A DNA stretch of 5,921 nt, from positions 1 to 5,921 of the forward strand of contig JAHEHB010000347.1 of NCBI GenBank assembly GCA_024644775.1, given 5' to 3'. The translations under genes were made by a program, and so were the position numbers. The DNA comes from Deltaproteobacteria bacterium (GTDB lineage: Bacteria > Desulfobacterota > Desulfobacteria > Desulfobacterales > SURF-15). The notes under the pieces are model-generated. The model was given only the letters and a program-made list of their open reading frames with translations, was not told the DNA's origin and made no database searches. Of this stretch, positions 1 to 5,921 are shown piece after piece. Every line of letters starts with the position of its first letter. Positions within the stretch are counted from its first letter, which is position 1.

Positions 1-2768
1 TTTTTTCCCACGCTTAAAAGTACCGGCAGCAAGATCAATGATAAAAACCACGCGATTCCCACAGCAACCGCAATCAACAATCCCAGACTGAAGATACCAT
101 AGTGTCCGGAGACCAGCAAACTTCCAAAACCTATCATCGTGGTCCAGGACGTAAGACTGATCGCATGGGCCGTGCTCCCGGAAACCAGTGTGCGGGCAAG
201 GTTGGGATTTTCTCTGTAGCGGTGAACCACATGGATGCCATCGTCTACCACAATTCCCAAAATCAACGGCAACGCAATGACATTGGCAAGGTTAAAGGCA
301 AAGCCGGTCCAGCCCATCCAGCCGAGCAGCCATATCGTGGTAATCGCTAGCGGGATTATAGTGAATAAGGTTTCCTTTGTCTTTCGAAACATCACCCATA
401 CAACGATTAAAATACACAGAAACGCATAGACGGAAGCCTGCAGATATCCCTTTCGCATGAGGTTTATGGAAATATAGCCGATAACGGGCGAACCAGTAAT
501 ATCCGGCTCAACCGCTTGAAGCTGATCCGCGAATTCCTTCATCGGCTCTTTTTCCCAAATATTTTCTTTTGAGAATACACGAAGGAGATAGTGTCCGTTT
601 TTTCCCCTAAATTTTTCGTAGAGCGCTTTCGGCACGTCGTTTTCAGTAATGGGCCCTGATGGTTGCACATTATCTTTTATCAGGCGAAATTTATTTTCAA
701 AATCTTTAAAAAGTTTATTTTCAAAAGGTTTCAGTTTTTCTTCGATGGTCTCTGATTCGGATTGCTTCATTAATTCAACTAACTCGAGCAACGCTTGCCG
801 GGTCATTAGAATCTCCCGTTCATCGGGTTTCTTCTGCGGGTCCCACTCAACATCAACGCGCAGCTTGAACTTTATTTTTTCCAGCAATTCGAGAATATGG
901 TCGGAATCAAAAGGCTCCGTTTCTGACAGCTCAAATTCGTAATTTTCGACCAGCGGTGCCAGTGCCTTTACCGCCCTAATACGATTTTGCTGATCTTCCG
1001 GCATCAGATCCGATAAACTGTCGACTTTTCTAACCGAAGGAAGCGTTTTAAATAGTTTTTCTTTTTTTCGAACCGCAGCCAAGGACGATGCTGTGGTAAG
1101 TGCGTACCAGGATGACCTGTCGGAGTGTTCCATCACTTTTTTCTCCCATTCAACCGATTCGGTTCCCTTGGCCTGCAGATTCAAAAGATTATAGTCGAAA
1201 TACACCCGGCCGGCAGCGACTGCGGATAAGCATGAGATGAAAAAGACACCGACCAATATCCCCCCTCGATGCCTGAATATGATTTCCATGAATTGGAGAT
1301 CGGGTCTCATTTGATGATTACGTTTTGTATTGGAGGTGCGTTTCGTCTCTAACAGAGTTAGCATTGCCGGCAATACGGTGAATGTTGCCAACAGTGACAG
1401 CAAGACACCACTGCCGGCAATGAACCCCAATTCCTGAATCCCCTTAAAATCCGCCAGCATAATGGCGTAAAAGGTGAGCGCCGTGGTGAAAGCGCCGGCC
1501 GCAACAGCGTTTCCCGTGCGTTGAAAGGTGTGGTGCAGGGCACGGTCGAAGGGCATTCCGCGGTCTCTTTCTTCATTATATCTCGCCAAAAGGTGAATAC
1601 CGAAATCTACCCCAAGCCCAAGCAAGATGGGTGTAAATGCGACAGAAAGGACTGTTAAGTGCCCGATAACCAGGGTAAGCCATCCGAACGTCCAGCAGAT
1701 GGCGATTACGAGAGAAAAAAGCACCAGCAACGGATTGTAGATCTGTCGAAAGACGAGCATGAAAAGAACGCCGATGCCTATCAGGGCCGTGATCGTTGCG
1801 AATTTCGTGTCACGAAAGGCTTGCGTCATCTCGTCGGTGGACAGGGCATCCTCTCCGGTAACGCCTGCTTTCAGATCCGGATAGGTTTTTAACAGATCTT
1901 GAATATGCCCCCGTAGACGCTGTAAGGGAAGCTTTTCCTTAAGAAAGGTGCGATTCTGCCCCTTGAGTTCAAGATTCATAAACGCAAATCGTTTTTCCTC
2001 TGAGACTAAAAAGCCATCTTCAGACAATTTGACGTCGGTACTAAAAAATGTATCCCACGGCGATTGAAACCGGTAATCAGGCTGCATGCCCCATTTCATC
2101 TCTTTAAGCAAAGATCGGAGAAAACTCAGATCCAAAGGATCATTATCTACGGATTTATCTGAGTCGGAATGGCTCGTGCTGTCGGCGTCTGCACCGTCAC
2201 GCGTATCCTCCCCGATGAGGCTGGATATGATATGCGTGACGGTGGCTTCGCTGATCTTCTGATTGATGAATGTAAGGATATTGCTCACTTGAGGATTGAA
2301 GGTCAGTTCTTCAATGAGTTCACCATAATCCGTCAATTTCTTTTTTAGGTCCTTAAGTTCACCCACCGAAAGATAGAGAAGTTTTTTTCCATCGAGCGAA
2401 GTGGTGTCTATGTGATAAAATAGATTGTAAAATAAATTTGGCTCTGCATCAAGCCGGGTACCCAGCGCTTTTATAAACGCTTTCATTAGGTCCAAATCAA
2501 ACCCTTCCACAACCACAACGATATTGGTCAAGTTGCCGAATGCTTCGGAAATTTCCTCAGATCGTTTGAGGGCAGGCTCGTTTGTGGATATCAGGGCATT
2601 TCGGCTCGTCGAAAATTTCAGATGCCTGCTGGTGTACCAAACCGTAAGAAATGCTGTGAAAAGCGATAGACCGATGACAAGGAGAGGATGCCGTGCGGAG
2701 AAAATCGCCACACGGGGTAAAAGACTGGAGTATCTTGCCGATATTTTCAAAGTTTCCAAATCATCCAT
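1..2768 (-). CDS. MMPL/RND-superfamily lipid exporter, HpnN-like (3' end beyond window)
   Basis: The minus strand is open without a stop or frameshift for 922 codons from the ATG at 2768-2766 to the left edge; an in-frame TGA at 2792-2790 makes this the only ATG start. The protein is an inner-membrane RND exporter with two homologous halves. TM1 lies at about residues 28-45, followed by a large periplasmic domain (about 46-320), then TM2-6 (about 323-470). TM7 (about 502-522) is followed by a second periplasmic domain (about 523-770), then TM8-12 (about 778-920). The internal duplication shows in VDFGIHLLARYNEE (387-400) and VVDDGIHVVHRYRE (840-853). These carry Asp388 and Asp842/843, where MMPL proteins have proton-relay acidic residues. 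GIQELG (443-448) is also typical. FDYNLLNLQ (524-532), LMPEDQQ and PDITGSPV (755-762) resemble HpnN, the hopanoid exporter to the outer membrane, so a hopanoid or other lipid cargo is inferred. Residues 187-213 form an Asp/Ser-rich insert. HpnN proteins are, from memory, about 860-900 aa; this one is longer. The ribosome-binding site is weak. The family is near certain; the HpnN assignment is moderate. Confidence 0.93.
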   Translation of the reverse strand, partial: MDDLETLKISARYSSLLPRVAIFSARHPLLVIGLSLFTAFLTVWYTSRHLKFSTSRNALISTNEPALKRSEEISEAFGNLTNIVVVVEGFDLDLMKAFIKALGTRLDAEPNLFYNLFYHIDTTSLDGKKLLYLSVGELKDLKKKLTDYGELIEELTFNPQVSNILTFINQKISEATVTHIISSLIGEDTRDGADADSTSHSDSDKSVDNDPLDLSFLRSLLKEMKWGMQPDYRFQSPWDTFFSTDVKLSEDGFLVSEEKRFAFMNLELKGQNRTFLKEKLPLQRLRGHIQDLLKTYPDLKAGVTGEDALSTDEMTQAFRDTKFATITALIGIGVLFMLVFRQIYNPLLVLFSLVIAICWTFGWLTLVIGHLTVLSVAFTPILLGLGVDFGIHLLARYNEERDRGMPFDRALHHTFQRTGNAVAAGAFTTALTFYAIMLADFKGIQELGFIAGSGVLLSLLATFTVLPAMLTLLETKRTSNTKRNHQMRPDLQFMEIIFRHRGGILVGVFFISCLSAVAAGRVYFDYNLLNLQAKGTESVEWEKKVMEHSDRSSWYALTTASSLAAVRKKEKLFKTLPSVRKVDSLSDLMPEDQQNRIRAVKALAPLVENYEFELSETEPFDSDHILELLEKIKFKLRVDVEWDPQKKPDEREILMTRQALLELVELMKQSESETIEEKLKPFENKLFKDFENKFRLIKDNVQPSGPITENDVPKALYEKFRGKNGHYLLRVFSKENIWEKEPMKEFADQLQAVEPDITGSPVIGYISINLMRKGYLQASVYAFLCILIVVWVMFRKTKETLFTIIPLAITTIWLLGWMGWTGFAFNLANVIALPLILGIVVDDGIHVVHRYRENPNLARTLVSGSTAHAISLTSWTTMIGFGSLLVSGHYGIFSLGLLIAVAVGIAWFLSLILLPVLLSVGK

Positions 2769-2783
2769 ATCAAAAAATCCGGA

Positions 2784-2842
2784 TTTATATCACATTCTAT
2801 CTTCGCCCTGCAACATATAAAAGCAAATCTTTCCCTTTGCAA
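2784..2842 (-). promoter_or_regulatory. Candidate promoter(s) for the RND exporter gene
   Basis: Two weak sigma70-like options read leftwards. The first is TTGCAA (2842-2837) with a 17-bp spacer to TATATG (2819-2814), which would give a leader of about 40 nt. The second is TTGCAG (2813-2808) with an 18-bp spacer to TATAAA (2789-2784), which would give a leader of only about 10 nt. The first shares its -35 hexamer with the rightward promoter, because TTTGCAAA at 2836-2843 is a perfect palindrome. Neither is strong enough to choose between by eye. Confidence 0.25.
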
Positions 2843-2863
2843 ACAAGCGCTGCGTGATATACT
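2836..2863 (+). promoter_or_regulatory. Candidate extended -10 promoter for the flippase-like gene
   Basis: TGATATACT at 2855-2863 combines the extended -10 TG dinucleotide with TATACT, which matches 5 of 6 bases of TATAAT. Upstream, TTTGCA (2836-2841, spacer 16) or TTGCAA (2837-2842, spacer 15) gives a partial -35, as extended -10 promoters tolerate. Transcription would begin near 2870, leaving a leader of about 80 nt before the ATG at 2951. That places the 5' arm of the inverted repeat (2868-2875) at the very start of the RNA. This is a reading by eye only. Confidence 0.42.
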
Positions 2864-2867
2864 GAAC

Positions 2868-2934
2868 AAACGGCTCCTATTCTTTTCAAATGGAATCGGC
2901 AATCCGTTTATAAATAGAGAGGTTAAAGCCGTTT
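2868..2934. repeat. 8-bp inverted repeat in the divergent intergenic region
   Basis: AAACGGCT (2868-2875) and AGCCGTTT (2927-2934) are perfect reverse complements separated by 51 nt. An additional CCGTTT copy lies at 2904-2909. The left arm overlaps the predicted transcription start, and the right arm ends one base before the Shine-Dalgarno of the 2951 gene. It could be a looped operator, or a leader RNA stem that affects ribosome access. A rough estimate for such a repeat by chance within 180 bp is somewhat above one in ten, so it is suggestive only. Confidence 0.4.
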
Positions 2935-2950
2935 CAAAGGAAGCTAAAAC

Positions 2951-3985
2951 ATGAACGATGAATCAAAACCGCCCAATGATATCAAAAAACCTCCCCGGTT
3001 ATGGGGGTTGCACACCTTTTTGAGCGGATTGGCGACCCTTTTCTTACTCGCCGTGTTGGCGACTTTCGTTGATTGGCAAAGCGTCTGGCGTGAAATCTCC
3101 GTTTGCAATAAACGTTACGTCTTACTGGGAGCGCTATGCCATTACATTACGTATCCTGTGCGAGGGTTGCGATGGCGGCATTGTCTGAACCACTTACCCA
3201 TCAAGGGCAATATATCTGCGTTCGGGAGAGTGGTTTTTTTTTATAACTTCGTCGACAATCTGGTACCGGGCAAGCTCGGAGATATATACGCGGCACACCT
3301 GGCACGGATTAATTTCGGCATACGCCGTTCGGCTGCCATCGGTTCCATCGTCTTTCAGCGAACCCTCGACGCCTGGATTGTTTTGTCTGTGGCCGTACTG
3401 GCCTCTTGGGCTCTGTTATCCACCCAACTTCCCAACTCTGTTCTATGGACCCTCATCGGCGGCAGCGTGATCGCTTCAGCATCCACATTGGTTATGCTGA
3501 TCGTTTTATTTCTAGATAAATCCCTTCAGAACTGGATTCCCAAAAAAATAGTGGAGATCATTCGTGCCTTTCGAAAGGGCATGTGGCCCCACGGCAGCGA
3601 GATGCCGCCCATTATAGGTCTTACAGCCATCATATGGATTTTGGAAATTCTTTGGATCTATTTTTTAACTCACGGATTCGGTCTGACATTCATGACCACG
3701 GAGGTGCTCTTTGTAACCATGCTCCCCCTGTTAGCCTCAGCATTTCCGCTTACCCCTTCCGGTGAAGGAATTGTGGAGCTCACCATGTTCAGCTGTTTCC
3801 GCTTCGTCGGTGTATCAGCACCCCTAGCCGGATCCATTACGTTGCTCAATCGATTTTTCGATTACTGGCTTCACATCGTCCTCGGGATCTTGATGTGGCG
3901 CTTCAGACGCCGGATGGGTTTGCGAACCTGGCGGGAGATCAGTGAACCAAGGGACGCCGCTGCGGTGCGCCGATTTAATCCCTGA
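2951..3985 (+). CDS. Lysylphosphatidylglycerol synthase TM-domain / flippase-like membrane protein (PF03706, HpnL-like)
   Basis: This 344-aa protein is almost entirely membrane-embedded, with about seven to nine hydrophobic segments (for example about 20-42, 54-70, 142-160, 165-188, 220-240, 250-268, 304-317). It carries the conserved features of the PF03706 flippase-like family. These are RGLRWR (71-76), NLVPGKLGD (103-111, the usual N-x-x-P-G-x-x-G-E/D loop), QRTLDAW (136-142), PLTPSGEGIVE (266-276, like P-x-T-P-G-G-x-G-x-x-E) and NRFFDYW (300-306). The family includes the TM half of MprF, the AglD/YbhN-type proteins and the hopanoid-cluster protein HpnL. There is no C-terminal aminoacyl-transferase domain, so it is not a lysyl-PG synthase. 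A role in lipid translocation or remodelling is inferred. The ATG is preceded by AAAGGAAG (2936-2943), seven bases away, which supports the start. It is divergent from the RND exporter. Codons 93-97 contain a run of nine T. Family assignment is strong; substrate unknown. Confidence 0.92.
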   Translation: MNDESKPPNDIKKPPRLWGLHTFLSGLATLFLLAVLATFVDWQSVWREISVCNKRYVLLGALCHYITYPVRGLRWRHCLNHLPIKGNISAFGRVVFFYNFVDNLVPGKLGDIYAAHLARINFGIRRSAAIGSIVFQRTLDAWIVLSVAVLASWALLSTQLPNSVLWTLIGGSVIASASTLVMLIVLFLDKSLQNWIPKKIVEIIRAFRKGMWPHGSEMPPIIGLTAIIWILEILWIYFLTHGFGLTFMTTEVLFVTMLPLLASAFPLTPSGEGIVELTMFSCFRFVGVSAPLAGSITLLNRFFDYWLHIVLGILMWRFRRRMGLRTWREISEPRDAAAVRRFNP

Positions 3986-4059
3986 CGATACTTGCAATCC
4001 CATCTGCAATCTACTAAATTTACCGAGGATTTTTTATCATCTGAATCTAAACGCCAACT

Positions 4060-4089
4060 GTCGATAATTTTAGAAATTACAGAATCGAC
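4060..4089 (+). other. Bulged inverted repeat upstream of the glycosyltransferase gene
   Basis: GTCGATAATTT (4060-4070) can pair with AAATT (4074-4078) and ATCGAC (4084-4089) across a TAG loop, leaving a five-base ACAGA bulge on the 3' side. This is eleven base pairs in two blocks. No T-tract follows, so it does not look like a simple intrinsic terminator. It ends 18 bases before the ATG at 4108 and could be a leader structure, a processing site or an operator. The rest of the 122-bp gap has no clear terminator. A very weak promoter-like pair (TTGCAA at 3992, TAAATT at 4015, spacer 17) precedes it. Confidence 0.35.
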
Positions 4090-4107
4090 TGCGATCGTCC
4101 GTAGCGT

Positions 4108-5697
4108 ATGTCATGGGCTCGGGCGGGCGATACGCTCGGTATAAACCCTATGGCTTCAAATACATCCGCACACTGCAAGTGGTGTATTCTACTGATCTTG
4201 CTCACCGTATTGCTTCGGTTGCCGGCAATAATACATCCCAAAGCAATCGATGACGAAGGCGGCTATGCGGTGATCGCAAACGAACTACTGCATGGCGGAA
4301 CACTCTATATCAGTGCCGTCGAGCGTAAACCCCCTTTGCTGTTTTGGATATATGAGGCCATTTTTTTTGTCGTGGGCCCCTATAATTGGGTGCCGTTTCA
4401 TATGATCGCCGTTGGTTGGGTTCTTTTGACCATGGGAGGCCTGTATGCCGTCGGAAAAGAATTATTCCATCGGGATGTGGGACTTGCAGCGGCACTGTTT
4501 TACAGCATCTCGACAACACCCGGTCAATACCAGAATCTTGCCTTCAATGGCGAAGTGATGATGAATCTTCCCATCGTTTGGACGCTGTTTCTTGTGTTCA
4601 AACAAAACACTTCTCGATACCGATGGGAGCTTGTGGTGAGCGGTGTTTTCCTTTGTTGCGCGTTTCTCATCAAGCAACCCGCGGCGATCGCGGCCGTTGC
4701 CGTGGGGATGTACCTCTTGCTGCCGTCCTATCGTGCCAAGCGAAACCTGCGTGTACGGCACAGCCTCTTGAACGCCTTCACGCTGACCTTCAGTTACTTT
4801 CTTACACTGGGTGTAGCAGCCCTGGTGTTACACAACCAAGGTATCCTTGGCGAGGCTTGCTACTGGAACATCGGAGACCACGACATTTTTCACGGGCCGA
4901 CTGATCCTATATTTTGGCAGTTGGCAATACCTTACAGCCTGGCGTTTGCCGTGGCGTGGCATCCGCTTTTAATCGTTTGCTATATTTCCGTTAGGGAATG
5001 CTGCAAAACGGGGGCGCGATACTGGGAATCCAGGAAGCCCGAGTTTATTGCGCTATTGATCCTTTTGTGCTGCGCCGGTATCGGGGTTTCTGCCAGCGGT
5101 CGATTCTATTCCCACTATTATGTCCAGCTCCTCCCCTCATTGGTGCTATTGGGCGCTCCGGCCCTGACAGCAATATGGACGAAAAAACAAACGTACCGCT
5201 CCATTTTGCTTCAACCGGGCACCTTAAGAGTAATGCTGGGTGTCACCGCGTCCCTTTTTCTGTCGATCAATACCTTTTATTTGTGGCATCAGAGACCGGA
5301 AAATAAACTGAGTCGGTACGTGCAAGAACATTCAACACCGGAAGATAAGGTGTTCTTCTGGGGGCAGACGGACTATTTGTATGCGGATGCGCAACGACGG
5401 CCCGCTTCACGGTATATTCACTTCTATCCTCTGACAGGATACATATGGGGGAGTCCGTTGAGATACGATCCGGATTATGATACAACTTATCGAATTCTTG
5501 CCGGGTCATGGGATATTCTCCAAGAAGAGTTCCGTCGTTCGCCGCCTCTGTTTTTTATCGACACAGACATCGGTACCGAAGTTAAAAAATACCCGCCATC
5601 CCGTTATCCGTTCCTTAAAAACCTGCTCGCCAATAAGTACGAAGTGGTTTTCTCCACGCCACGAGGTATTATTTATAGACGGGTCGATCGCCGATGA
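4108..5697 (+). CDS. ArnT/PMT-family membrane glycosyltransferase (GT39/GT83-like, PMT_2 domain)
   Basis: This 529-aa polytopic protein has the layout of GT-C glycosyltransferases, which use a polyprenyl-phosphate-linked sugar at the periplasmic face to glycosylate a lipid or protein. TM1 is at about 25-42. The first periplasmic loop holds AIDDEGGYAVIANELLHGG (46-64), with the Asp-Glu pair (49-50) expected to be the catalytic/metal region, then ERKPPLLFW (72-80), the conserved PP-containing loop helix. FNGEVMMNLP (146-155) supplies the usual downstream Glu. Further helices lie at about 98-116, 151-165, 175-207, 221-241, 268-295, 312-328, 336-357 and 373-392. GRFYSHYYVQLLP (331-343) is typical of the family. 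A soluble tail from about 395 contains VFFWGQTDYLYADAQRRPASR (415-435, paraphrased by its ends), a pattern common in such enzymes. The start is uncertain: neither ATG 4108 nor the in-frame ATG 4150 (Met15) has a good ribosome-binding site. It follows the flippase-like gene on the same strand by 122 bp and may share its transcript. Acceptor and sugar cannot be told. Confidence 0.9.
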   Translation: MSWARAGDTLGINPMASNTSAHCKWCILLILLTVLLRLPAIIHPKAIDDEGGYAVIANELLHGGTLYISAVERKPPLLFWIYEAIFFVVGPYNWVPFHMIAVGWVLLTMGGLYAVGKELFHRDVGLAAALFYSISTTPGQYQNLAFNGEVMMNLPIVWTLFLVFKQNTSRYRWELVVSGVFLCCAFLIKQPAAIAAVAVGMYLLLPSYRAKRNLRVRHSLLNAFTLTFSYFLTLGVAALVLHNQGILGEACYWNIGDHDIFHGPTDPIFWQLAIPYSLAFAVAWHPLLIVCYISVRECCKTGARYWESRKPEFIALLILLCCAGIGVSASGRFYSHYYVQLLPSLVLLGAPALTAIWTKKQTYRSILLQPGTLRVMLGVTASLFLSINTFYLWHQRPENKLSRYVQEHSTPEDKVFFWGQTDYLYADAQRRPASRYIHFYPLTGYIWGSPLRYDPDYDTTYRILAGSWDILQEEFRRSPPLFFIDTDIGTEVKKYPPSRYPFLKNLLANKYEVVFSTPRGIIYRRVDRR

Positions 5698-5704
5698 TCG
5701 GTTG

Positions 5705-5756
5705 ATTAAAGGGGCCTTAATATACCCGCCCGCTATTTTATCTTTTCCCTTTTTTT
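5705..5756 (+). terminator. Possible terminator region after the glycosyltransferase gene
   Basis: Eight bases after the TGA lies a near-palindrome, ATTAA-A-GGGGCCTTAAT (5705-5721, one unpaired A). Its centre is too tight for an ideal RNA loop. An alternative weak stem pairs GGGG (5711-5714) with the C-rich stretch near 5725-5730. T-rich DNA follows, including seven T at 5750-5756. The spacing between stem and T-tract is poor for a classical intrinsic terminator, so this is tentative. Confidence 0.27.
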
Positions 5757-5882
5757 GATAAAGTACGCATTGTTTTTGACTCGATGTCTGAAAGTCTTCT
5801 TGGGAACGTAATCACCCATAGGGATAACCGGATGAACGCCGTGTAAATTTCGATGGTTATAGGAAAGCGAAACGTGACTTCT
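5733..5882 (-). other. Short open stretch on minus, possible gene remnant or tiny ORF
   Basis: Reading leftwards from 5882, 49 sense codons end at TAG (5735-5733); an in-frame TAA at 5885-5883 closes it upstream. The translated tail reads naturally, for example HGVHPVIPMGDYVPKK followed by a Lys/Arg-rich end, and the only internal ATG gives about 28 residues. It would be convergent with the glycosyltransferase, 35 bp away. A second minus frame is open from the right edge to TAA at 5740-5738, so a frameshifted remnant joining the two is conceivable. I recognise no family. It conflicts with the plus-strand candidate at 5874, and chance is the simplest explanation. Confidence 0.2.
5861..5867 (+). 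promoter_or_regulatory. Shine-Dalgarno that would select the GTG start at 5874
   Basis: AGGAAAG lies upstream of GTG 5874-5876, with AGGA nine bases from the start codon, a workable spacing. The alternative in-frame ATG at 5853 has no comparable site, and an in-frame TAA at 5844-5846 limits how far upstream the gene could begin. Confidence 0.38.
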
Positions 5883-5921
5883 TTAGTGGTTGTATCGGTC
5901 CGTGAAGAGAAACCGCTTGTA
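5874..5921 (+). CDS. Possible 5' end of a further gene (GTG start, runs off window)
   Basis: Sixteen codons from GTG to the right edge read as MTSLVVVSVREEKPLV when the start is taken as Met. A short hydrophobic beta-strand followed by an REE-type turn resembles the N-terminus of GT-A (family 2) glycosyltransferases, whose first strand usually reads like VVIPVRNEE. That would suit the setting beside another glycosyltransferase. With only 16 residues this is a suggestion, not an identification. The start is supported by AGGAAAG at 5861-5867; ATG 5853 is an in-frame alternative that would add seven residues. The 176-bp gap from the preceding gene leaves room for its own promoter, but none is convincing. 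Confidence 0.38.
   Translation, partial: MTSLVVVSVREEKPLV

Noticed and set aside
102..942. Plus-strand open frames at 102-350, 235-429 and 649-942
   Set aside because: They are antisense to the uninterrupted 922-codon RND exporter frame, have no family-like composition, and are shadows of it.
2775..2786. 12-bp perfect palindrome AAATCCGGATTT just upstream of the RND start
   Set aside because: About one such palindrome is expected by chance in a window of this size, and nothing ties it to a known operator.
1358..2820. Open frames at 1358-1576 (-), 1659-1892 (+) and 2524-2820 (+)
   Set aside because: All lie within or antisense to the RND gene; the motif-bearing minus frame explains this DNA.
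3993..4011. Direct repeat TGCAATC twice, 12 bp apart
   Set aside because: Seven bases repeated once is within chance. There are no further copies and no repeat-spacer regularity that would suggest a CRISPR or iteron array.
4386..4904. 172-codon plus open frame inside the glycosyltransferase gene, with minus frames at 4310-4519 and 4462-4761
   Set aside because: The main frame carries the conserved PMT motifs throughout. The overlapping frames are rich in Arg, Ser and Cys and lack hydrophobic patterning, as expected of out-of-frame translations.
5818..5835. TAGGGATAAC resembling the first half of an I-SceI homing site
   Set aside because: The second half does not match and there is no intron or homing endonuclease context; coincidence.
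5784..5846. 20-codon ATG open frame on plus
   Set aside because: No Shine-Dalgarno, no recognisable sequence, and a length readily produced by chance.

Overview
The window carries three well-supported membrane-protein genes and, at the right edge, an unresolved stretch that may hold the start of a fourth gene. Base composition is moderate by eye (roughly half G+C) and the genes are closely spaced. The large transporter resembles the hopanoid-associated RND exporter HpnN, and the next gene is of the HpnL-like/flippase-like family. This suggests a Gram-negative bacterium, perhaps a deltaproteobacterial (Desulfobacterota-type) lineage. That placement is inference from protein style; no ribosomal or other phylogenetic marker is present.

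Layout. Positions 1-2768 (minus strand) are one continuous open frame of 922 codons that runs off the left edge. It encodes an MMPL/RND-superfamily lipid exporter lacking only its last few residues. A 182-bp divergent intergenic region (2769-2950) follows, with a good extended -10 promoter reading right, weaker candidates reading left, and an 8-bp inverted repeat spanning the predicted leader. Positions 2951-3985 (plus) encode a 344-aa polytopic protein of the lysylphosphatidylglycerol-synthase TM/flippase-like family (PF03706, the family that includes HpnL). After a 122-bp gap with a bulged hairpin, 4108-5697 (plus) encode a 529-aa ArnT/PMT-type (GT39/GT83-like) membrane glycosyltransferase. 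The last 224 bp hold a palindrome and two mutually incompatible coding candidates: a GTG-start frame on plus with a Shine-Dalgarno (5874 to the edge), and a short open stretch on minus (5882-5733).

How the genes could work together (inference): a polyprenyl-phosphate-sugar-dependent glycosyltransferase and a flippase-like integral membrane protein would modify or translocate a lipid or glycolipid at the inner membrane, and the divergently transcribed RND exporter would move a lipid towards the outer membrane. The pairing of HpnL-like and HpnN-like proteins recalls hopanoid clusters, but no hopanoid enzyme is visible here. The lipid cargo is therefore unknown. I see no tRNA, rRNA, CRISPR array, insertion sequence or phage gene.
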